Positions 57,332 through 64,000 of a stretch of DNA of 64,000 bases are shown piece after piece (within the stretch, counting starts at the first letter, position 1; the number at the start of each line of letters is the position of its first letter). The translations under genes and the position numbers were made by a program. The notes under the pieces were generated by a model. It made no database searches. It had not been told where the DNA came from and was given only the letters and a program-made list of their open reading frames with translations. Source of the stretch: Venturia oleaginea (taxonomy: Eukaryota; Ascomycota; Dothideomycetes; Venturiales; Venturiaceae); assembly GCA_013176395.1 (NCBI GenBank), contig JABMLP010000002.1:1426001-1490000 (forward strand), written 5' to 3'.

Positions 57332-58380
57332 TCATTCAAACAACAAAAAACTCAGGAAAGAGATTCCCCCAGCCGCAATCGGCAAGATAAATGCTGTGGT
57401 CAAAGCCTTATTGTAAGCTTGCCAAATCCCTGGCAGATGCTCCATTGCGACTACTTCTCGTACATGTGTTGCGCCTGCATAAACAAAAAGGGATGGGTCC
57501 AGACCTGGTACGAGCTTGGGGATCTCTTGTACCAGTATGTTGGCGAAAATGTTCTGAGCGATCGACATTGACATGGCGCCTCCAAAGGAATTGAAGAATA
57601 TGGAGATAGCGTTACCAGTGGGCATCTGTTTCGCGGGAAGGACGGCTTGAACAGCTATGAATGGGAGCTGAATGCATCCTGACCCGAAGCCTGCGAGAAC
57701 TTGGTAGCCGATCCACGTGGCATTGCTAGAGTCTACTTTCAGAGTGTAGATCATCCCCGAGCCGTTGGTGAAAACTGCAGCAGTGTTAGCCGTGTAAAAT
57801 CAATTCAGATCGAATAAATTACGGGCTGTGCCGATGTAGAGGAAGGGAGTGTAGCAGCCAACCCCAGTAAAATGCCTCCAAAGATGAGAGATGCCACGGA
57901 GTTGCTGATGAGGTAGGCAATGCATCTAATCCCTGATTCTTATGCATCGGTGCCTTTGACAGCCTGAAAGTAGAACGGCAGGTAGAAGACGTGGCTAGAT
58001 ATGTTAGACTTGGATTGCATCGAAGAGCTTGAAGAACATACGTGAACAACCCCACTGATAGAAAAGTTAACGTGAGTGCCGAAGCCAGGATAGTCTTCTG
58101 CTTGAGCATTTCGACGGGAATAGTAGCATGTTCTTCTTTTCGAGCTTGAATCACGATAAAAATGATTATCAGCAACCCAAATCTTATCATACAGCCCCAT
58201 ACCTTTGAGTCGCTCCACGGATACTGTACGCCACCCGGGACAAGGCGAGAAGGAGACAGGTGATAGCGCTGATGAGAAAAAATGCCCCTGGAAGATCCAT
58301 TTCGCGGATCTTTTGCGTCAAGGGATTGTGACTGAAATCTCGATTTGGACTCTTGAAAAAGATGGACACAATTAGTAAGT
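57332..58380 (-). pseudogene. 5'-truncated, broken MFS drug:H+ antiporter (DHA14-like)
   Basis: The minus strand carries only the second half of a 14-helix major facilitator. It starts at the central loop (FFKSPNRDFSHNPLTQKIRE) and MDLPGAFFLISAITCLLLAL, then GGVQYPWSDSKVWGC one frame over, HATIPVEMLKQKTILASALT, HVFYLPFYFQAVKGTDA, and finally TWIGYQVLAGFGSGCIQLPF and SIFFNSFGGAMSMSIAQNIF to a stop at 57332. A frameshift near 58235 breaks LALS/GGVQYPW. A TAA at 57940-57942 interrupts GTDA/ESGIR. The first six helices are absent upstream of about 58380. The last exon (from about 57780) still has a proper intron border and an intact frame, so the decay is fairly recent. Confidence 0.85.
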
Positions 58381-58657
58381 CTATAAAATACCTGAATTTC
58401 GAAAGATGATTGACAGTGAGCGCATCATCACCAAACAGTTCGTCAACCTCTCTTTATACCTTGTGGTACTTGTCCGCGTTGGTGAGAAGACAGTTGAATA
58501 AGAAGGCAATGACTTGTGAGTAAGGTCCATTTTGCAGGGTGCTTCGAAACTTTCAGTCTATACATGCTTGGTCCATTAATATCCAAGAATGGCAAGTGCC
58601 GTCGTATCTCATAACATCATGCCTCATGAATTGTGCCCATAACCAATTCTCCGTCAT

Positions 58658-59092
58658 TCAATTATACTGCCGTGTCTCCGCAACCGCGTCTGCTTCTCGA
58701 GCCCTTCTATTCTCTTCTGCCGCGTCCCTCAATGCGCCCTGCATTCCTGCCTTTTTCTGCGCTGCGAGTTTGGCTGCTAATGGGCCTGAGCCTTGTGACT
58801 TATTCGCTCTTGCCTGTCGTGATTGTCAGTTCCGATTGCCTGGGTATACAGATGTCAAACTGACCTCGGCTGCCCTCGCCGCAGCGGTTCTTGCATCTTC
58901 CTCAGTACCCCCGCTTCCCAGCGTGTGCCCAGGCCCTCCTACTTTCGGCGGCGGTTTCGATTTGACGGGAGATTGAGCGTGTGATTGTGCTGGCCGCGGT
59001 GCTTGAAGTGTGGTTTGTGCCTGGCTTCCTCCGATGGTGTGGCCTTCTCCGGCAAAGTTACCGCCGGACTCCTTGCCGCAACAGTTGCCCAT
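58658..59092 (-). CDS. Small conserved fungal protein with an MGNCC lipidation-type N-terminus
   Basis: Exons 58865-59092 and 58658-58813 (51-nt intron GTCAGT to GACAG, phase 0) give 127 aa. It begins MGNCCGKESGG: a glycine at position 2 followed by two cysteines, the arrangement of dually myristoylated and palmitoylated proteins. Position 6 is glycine rather than the preferred serine/threonine, so myristoylation is likely but not certain. Two GHT(I/L)G(G/S) motifs (EGHTIGGS and PGHTLGSG) sit in a Pro/Ala-rich middle. The C-terminal half is helical and charged (EEDARTAAARAAE then ARANKSQGSGPLAAKLAAQK). I recall related fungal proteins of this plan but no assigned function. It probably sits on the inner face of a membrane. 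Confidence 0.78.
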
Positions 59093-59606
59093 TGTGAAGA
59101 GTGAAGGTAGGTAGGTATAGATGGTGTAATCCTATGCGTGAGCGGTGGGTGCGGTTAAGGGCGTAGTCGTAGTCGTTGACGATGGAAGTGCACAGCCCCC
59201 TTCATGATACGAAGCGATGGCGACTGGCCGACTTAGGGTTATACTACTCGAATGTTTGGCATTGAGTATAGGTATGGACAAAGACTGTTCCCGTATTTGC
59301 GAGGTAGCAACCGAGATATCCTCCAGCAACCAAAGCGCATTCCGAGTGGCTTTTCTGGTGGTAGTTGTGGTCTGCTACTGGGCATTCGTCATTTACCTAG
59401 GTATCCAGAACTACCCTGATGTCCCAGATGGCTCTCCCAGAAAATCAATTTCTCCGTCTTCCTCTCACCACGAACGCCCAAAACCACCACCAGCACAGGC
59501 CTCATCGCGGATTTAAGGGATATTTGAATCTTCAGCCTCGTCAGATCCTCCACCTCCATTACTATCCCAAGGCCAAGGCCAAGGTCAAAAGAATAGGGCC
59601 TCGATC
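59093..59606. promoter_or_regulatory. Divergent intergenic region upstream of the zinc-finger gene
   Basis: About 510 bp between divergent starts. A 99-codon frame at 59217 with one hydrophobic stretch (FLVVVVVCYWAFVIYL) is present, but it lies where promoters are expected and I do not call it. Confidence 0.4.
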
Positions 59607-61424
59607 ATGACCCGAGTTCCTCAGCTCCCATGCCCGAATACATCTATCGACCATGGGAAAACCAATGACGTGGATAGTCATCCTGAGGACCTTTTCGCCT
59701 CGTCTGCTCTTCTAGGGCTGAATCGTGGCCATGGACGCGAACACAAGGCGTTGCGTGATACATGTACTCCAGCATGCACTCCGGTTCAAGATTGTCTGGC
59801 TTGTCGCAATGCACCGTTTGACAACGACTACGACTTCCAATGCGATACCTGTGCGGTAGAGTGTGCTTCACCATGCAATGACGAGGATTGTGATATCCCA
59901 CCATGCTGCGGGGAGCATTGTCCAACAGAATGTCAGGACAAAGATTGTGACTTCGATCCATGTCCTGTCTCTACTTGCGGTACAACGCCTGCCGTGTTTA
60001 CTACTACCTGCTTTGACGAGAGTTGTCCACCACCAGATATCTTTTTTGGCTTCGATCCTCAACTCTGCGAGCAGGGAGAATGCCATGGACTCTCTTCATG
60101 CGACTCTGGGATTTTCACAGACTTCAGTCAAGGCCACCACATCTCAAATCACTTTCCCTCGTCCATTTGCAATAACAACACACCTCCTTTTGACCACTCG
60201 ATACTGCAATTTCACGGCTACCACGACCACGATCACCACTCGAATAGCGCTACACATCACAAGAGGAGGAGGTTAGATGGTGGAAGCAGTCAGAGTTCTT
60301 TGCAGAGCCACAATTGCTATGATCCTGTATATGCATGGCCGGACCTTGACATAAATTTTGGATTTGGGTGTGGGAACTCATCTTTCAACTTCCAGCCACA
60401 GCACAATGCTGGACCGTCTGTACATATGGGAAGTGGTTGTCACCTGGACCAGCTTGGCCAATCTTTTGCATCTTCTGGAAATTTTGGATCAGATCTGCAG
60501 GCCTCACAAGGACAAAATCAGCACTCGTTCGCGACGGACTTTACCTCTCCTGCGTCTGGCTCATACCTTACCTCGCCAACCAATTTTTCCATTGCGGGAA
60601 GCAACGCTTTATTCCCAAGCAGTGAAGTATCCCAGTCTGCGTTGATACAGCCTGTACTTACTGATTCCCAGTCAGACGTGGCAAGCATAACATGCGAGCT
60701 CCGTAATCTTGGGGACCATAGACTTCCGAACACGGAGCACGATCCGGGATGTAGATTGGCGGGTCCGAGTTCCAAGCTCACAAGACAACGATCTCTGCCG
60801 GGGAACGAGTTGTCTCTTGTCAACTCGGAAGCATCAACCCCTGCACCAGGTGGCGAGAGAAACAATCGGCAGTCAATGGAGGTCAGCACGACTTGCCAAT
60901 GGATCATCTCGCACCCGCACAGTAATTTGGGGTCACAAACATGTAATCAAACCTTCTCCACTAGCAAAGAGCTGGACGATCACGTACAAAAAGAACATAC
61001 CAACAGACTTGGGGCTCAACAATTTGTTTGTGGGTGGGAGGGGTGCAATACGTCCTTCAAGCATCGAGGCAAATTGAACAGACACATATCAGGTGCTCAC
61101 TCACGCTACCATGCTTATCGTTGCAGCCATTGCGACAGAACTTTTTGCACAAAGGAACAACTGAAGAATCACGAAACGACGCATACGGGCGAGAAGAAGT
61201 ATCAATGTGGATTTTGTTCTCATAGATCGGCGACCAAAACGCAACACAACACTCACGAGAGGACGCATACCAAAGTTAAGCCGTACGCGTGTCCATTTTG
61301 CGATCACAGATCAGGAGATTCATCAAATTTATCTAAGCATGTCAAAAACAAGCATCCCGAGACGCGAAATCTGTCGACTGGGCAGACGAGGAGGTCCACA
61401 TTGAAACACGAGAAAGCTGGATGA
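59607..61424 (+). CDS. C2H2 zinc-finger transcription factor with a Cys-rich N-terminal domain (Zap1/ZafA-like)
   Basis: Nuclear DNA-binding protein of 605 aa in one exon. Residues about 50-165 hold a dense cysteine region (CTPACTPVQDCLACR, CDTCAVECASPCNDEDC, CCGEHCPTECQDKDC). The middle is Gln/Ser/His-rich. The C-terminus has five C2H2-type fingers from about residue 429: one atypical (CQWII..HVQKEH), FVCGWEGCNTSFKHRGKL..H, YRCSHCDRTFCTKEQLKNHE, YQCGFCSHRSATKTQHNTHE, and YACPFCDHRSGDSSNLSKH, linked by HTGEKK and HTKVKP linkers. The CxW-type first pair and closely packed array, with a Cys-rich sensor-like region, resemble zinc-responsive Zap1/ZafA factors. That parallel is inference. The short distance to an unrelated pseudogene gives no pathway hint. 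Confidence 0.85.
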   Translation: MTRVPQLPCPNTSIDHGKTNDVDSHPEDLFASSALLGLNRGHGREHKALRDTCTPACTPVQDCLACRNAPFDNDYDFQCDTCAVECASPCNDEDCDIPPCCGEHCPTECQDKDCDFDPCPVSTCGTTPAVFTTTCFDESCPPPDIFFGFDPQLCEQGECHGLSSCDSGIFTDFSQGHHISNHFPSSICNNNTPPFDHSILQFHGYHDHDHHSNSATHHKRRRLDGGSSQSSLQSHNCYDPVYAWPDLDINFGFGCGNSSFNFQPQHNAGPSVHMGSGCHLDQLGQSFASSGNFGSDLQASQGQNQHSFATDFTSPASGSYLTSPTNFSIAGSNALFPSSEVSQSALIQPVLTDSQSDVASITCELRNLGDHRLPNTEHDPGCRLAGPSSKLTRQRSLPGNELSLVNSEASTPAPGGERNNRQSMEVSTTCQWIISHPHSNLGSQTCNQTFSTSKELDDHVQKEHTNRLGAQQFVCGWEGCNTSFKHRGKLNRHISGAHSRYHAYRCSHCDRTFCTKEQLKNHETTHTGEKKYQCGFCSHRSATKTQHNTHERTHTKVKPYACPFCDHRSGDSSNLSKHVKNKHPETRNLSTGQTRRSTLKHEKAG

Positions 61425-61921
61425 GGTGGAACTAGAACAAGCGGCAAGATATTATTTAAGCGGCTATTTATGGTAATGGGGAATGGTGAGAAGACATTTA
61501 TCGGTGGAGCTTGTACCCGCTGACAGTTTGAGGCACGGAACAGGTCTGGGGGATAGATTCACGAGGGACGACGGGGAGGGCAGGGACTTGGTGGACCATG
61601 CCACCACGACGAACACATGGGTAATGCGAAGGAATGGTAATCAGAGGATTTCAAACCTTCGGCCAGGCTATGAATGCGATTGCACCCAGTCAGGGACGTG
61701 TAGCATTCGAAAGCCTAGACTTTTCGACTATTGTGATGAAAGGAGGAGAATCGATTGACAATTGATATCGATGCAGCTATGGCTATTCTGGCGTTGTGAT
61801 GATGACATATCTGAAGAAGCTAATTGGTGCGCACCCCTGCATGCCTTCTCCATCAACTACACACCTTCTGACGTGAAGCATTCCCATGTCGTGAAACCCC
61901 TAACCTCCACCATCTTGGCAC
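61425..61921. other. Intergenic between convergent genes
   Basis: About 500 bp between the zinc-finger gene stop and the 3' end of the pseudogene at 61922. A 91-codon open frame at 61483 has no recognisable product. Confidence 0.45.
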
Positions 61922-63276
61922 TCACTCATCATCCTCACCAAGCAACCTCGAAACAATATCCAAAAGCTCCTAAGCCTTTGTGCAAACTTCATGATCCTCC
62001 CTCTCCGAAAAGATCCCATGCTCCAAGATATATCCCTGCACACCCTCTATGCTCTCCTGAAGATCCATATCAATCGGCGTATCGAATACGTCTTTCTTTA
62101 GAGTTTCGACGTGTGCTTTTATGTCGTTGGGGCGGAATCGGAGGCCTGGGATTAATTCCATGTCCTGTTTTTAATGTAAGTGTTGGCTATGGAATAAGTG
62201 TTGAGGGGATCTTACGTCGTCTCAATCTTCCATGCATTTATCTAGTAAATCCTGAGCACCTTTGCTCACAATTGGATCATCTCCCATGGAAACGAGGCAA
62301 TTACGAGGCACGCCTGGTTGAAGTGTTCCTTGGCGATCATACACCGGAGCACAGCGTTCCGATAACTACCTCTCACAACCTCAGGTTCAGCGGATGCAAC
62401 GGCAGACCTTGGGATCTTGCGAGCCTCAGCTCCAGCATCGTTGGAACCGCTGAATCGATTCCTGAAGGGATAGCGATACGTCTTTGCGCCGTCAAGCACT
62501 TTTTTCCCGGGTTGGTCAATAGACTCATTCACAACCTTCTCGATCCTCATCTGGAATTTGTCGAATTCAGCGCGGAAGAATCGGGTGAGACGAGGCATGT
62601 ATTTCCTCGGGATGGGATGCCCAGTAACGAGCATACTCGATGCGCCAGTTGAACGAGTGTTTTCGAAAGCGTCCTTCGTACCACGCCTTCAGGAATAGGC
62701 GTTCGGGTTCGGTGCGTGGGCACTTGTGAAGGATGAAGGTAATGACAGGAATCTAGAGAGCGGCACGGGTCTCGGCAAAGATGTCATGAATACTATAGTC
62801 TTTGTCCATGTTGCCAAAGAAAACGATGAATTGGCATATTTCAGACACGCTCTTTTTTGCGGAGAAATCCGATGCGGCCAGTGTTCAGAAGTTCTTGACC
62901 AAGACTTCTTTCGTAATACCCAATTCTGGAGGGTAGATGGCCGGTTCCGTGAATTCGAGGTACTTCTCTTCTCTAAAAGCGCGTTAATATCTCTATTCTC
63001 TTGAATACCTAGCGATGCTTACAATTCTGCTGCGCCCTGAGCTCGTAACTATGTTGCCAACAGATGCGATGCCACGGGGTTGCCAAAAACTCCCGGACCT
63101 GATGAGGCTTCCTTTTGCTTCTTCGTGGTCGCAGCCTCATCGCCGGAGGAATTATTGGCCTTGCACTTGCCGGCGCCGGGTCCGAGGGTCAGGTTGTTCG
63201 TGTGCACATGCTGCGGGACTCGCACAGGGCCTGGGAGGCTGTATCCACCACTCCTTGGTGGGCGACGTGGGATCAT
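61922..63276 (-). pseudogene. Heavily damaged gene of an unrecognised conserved family
   Basis: Minus-strand text begins at ATG 63276 (MIPRRPPRSGGYSLPGPVR, then TNNLTLGPGAGKCKA). It continues as REEKYLEFTEPAIYPPELG, SVSEICQFIVFFGNMDKDYS, CPRTEPERLFLKAWYEGRF, RKHSFNWRIEYARYWASH, RLTRFFRAEFDKFQMRIEK, SAEPEVVRGSYRNAVLRCMI and finally MELIPGLRFRPNDIKAHVET to ELLDIVSRLLGEDDE and a stop at 61922. In-frame stops interrupt it at 63049-63051, 62885-62887, 62753-62755 and 61970-61972. Frameshifts lie near 62975, 62620 and 62295. The text between breaks has strong protein character, so the ancestor was a real gene of roughly 400 residues or more. I cannot name the family and see no catalytic motif I know. 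No transposon hallmark is visible. Confidence 0.75.
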
Positions 63277-63493
63277 GGTGGTGGTGAGTGGTGAGTAAAC
63301 GGCAAAGAGAGGGAGAGGGAGCTGTTCAGGTGGTTGAGGAAAAGTGCTTGCTGTCGATGGCCGGAGTGTGGTGAGTTGCGAAAGCAGAAGAGAGGTGGAG
63401 GGAATTGGAAAACTCGAGGGAATAGGTGCTGTATGATTTTACCAAGATATCTCAAGTCAGTGCGCATTTTTCACATATCATTCACATGTTGTG

Positions 63494-63967
63494 TTAAGTG
63501 GTTTCTGAAAGTCGCCAATGGGGAATAGCCATTGACTCCTTGCCCTCAACAACAACGTAAGCCAAATACCTAGCCCCTACTCGGAGCCCCCAACGCGAAG
63601 AGAAGTTGAGAACTTCGCCTTCGAGATTGCTGAGATTCTTTGTGACAGTCCAGATCTCAGTAGAAAAGCAGAAACGTGGATGTCGCAAGGACGTATGAGA
63701 GCATGAAATGGATGACTCCCTTATTCCGAAGCCACTGATACTACTTTTGCGAAATCCGAAAGAAGACGTGAGGGCATTTACTTGATGGCGTTGAAGTCTT
63801 ACAAGACGATGTCTATCCTGTTTGTCTGAGAGAGGCTTTGGTATTTCATGCCAGTCGAGATTCCGAACTTGCCAGAGAGCAGCCGTAACCAAATCGGCGA
63901 CATCAGTGCCTGCCGGTTTCCTTTCTTGGTCTGATGATATCTTAACAAATTTGAACTGAAATGGCAT
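63494..63967 (-). CDS. Hypothetical protein
   Basis: Minus-strand frame of 157 codons starting at ATG 63967 (MPFQFKFVKISSDQERKPAG). The first part (DVADLVTAALWQVRNLDWH) and the last part (NLSNLEGEVLNFSSRWGLRV, then YLAYVVVEGKESMAIPHW) look like protein. The middle (SSFGFRKSSISGFGIRESSI) looks like an in-frame intron: a GTAAGA donor follows DRHRL and a CTACTGAG acceptor precedes IWTVTKN. Splicing there would shorten it to roughly 108 aa. Family not recognised. It runs close to the window edge, so its promoter is largely outside. Confidence 0.4.
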   Translation of the reverse strand: MPFQFKFVKISSDQERKPAGTDVADLVTAALWQVRNLDWHEIPKPLSDKQDRHRLVRLQRHQVNALTSSFGFRKSSISGFGIRESSISCSHTSLRHPRFCFSTEIWTVTKNLSNLEGEVLNFSSRWGLRVGARYLAYVVVEGKESMAIPHWRLSETT

Positions 63968-64000
63968 TTTGAATGTGGTGGATTATCCCGAAGAGTAGAA

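Noticed and set aside
59217..59516. 99-codon frame with one hydrophobic stretch
   Set aside because: Only 125 bp from a divergent start codon, with a single helix as its only feature. Not enough to call a gene, though transcript data could revive it.

Overview
The window is nuclear DNA of a filamentous ascomycete (Pezizomycotina). The evidence is short spliceosomal introns (mostly 42-130 nt, GT..AG, with CTAAC-type branch sites), a beta-tubulin gene with micro-exons at its 5' end, a PIR-type cell-wall protein, a Cch1 calcium channel, a type-B carboxylesterase and an SNF5 protein with a C-terminal GATA-like finger. The class cannot be fixed from this sequence alone. Genes lie on both strands without operons. 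Exon borders below come from reading splice sites and keeping the reading frame.

Layout. 0.1-1.1 kb: decayed GH16-like secreted protein. 1.7-3.4: beta-tubulin (minus). 4.1-5.1: two-TM protein with a 99-bp in-frame repeat. 5.1-9.5: long gene-poor stretch with one short inverted repeat. 9.5-9.9: small ORF. 11.0-12.6: F-box-like gene broken by two in-frame TGA codons, followed 211 bp upstream of its start by a complete Tc1/mariner element (12814-14156). 14.5-21.3: Cch1 channel. 23.0-24.3: PIR-like wall protein. 24.9-27.6: HRI/IfkB-type eIF2-alpha kinase and an ORF in its frame just past its stop. 28.3-30.2: Sfh1/Snf5. 30.7-31.6: homocysteine S-methyltransferase. 31.9-33.5: carboxylesterase. 34.1-35.5: Ser-rich single-pass surface protein. 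37.1-41.5: an RNA/translation-factor neighbourhood (lariat debranching enzyme DBR1, RNase P subunit Rpr2/Rpp21, ZPR1). 42.2-43.5: arrestin-like protein. 44.2-44.7: PPIL3-type cyclophilin. 46.2-47.8: METTL4-like MT-A70 methyltransferase. 48.4-49.3: secreted protein. 49.5-52.1: divergent mitoribosomal uL10m and anthranilate phosphoribosyltransferase. 52.5-63.3: decay-rich region with remnants of an unrecognised gene, a 5'-truncated MFS transporter and a large unrecognised conserved gene, interspersed with a lysine-rich small gene, an N-terminally lipidated-type small protein and a Cys-rich C2H2 zinc-finger factor.

The housekeeping genes (tubulin, DBR1, RNase P subunit, ZPR1, uL10m, TRP4, Sfh1) appear intact. 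The damaged genes are accessory types (secreted hydrolase, F-box/LRR-like, MFS transporter, unknown families). The window therefore reads as a conserved backbone with accessory islands undergoing gene loss, plus one young-looking DNA transposon. I did not find a convincing new multi-gene system. The points most worth checking are the kinase stop followed by an open same-frame continuation, the unrecognised decayed family at 61.9-63.3 kb, and the transposon beside the broken F-box gene.
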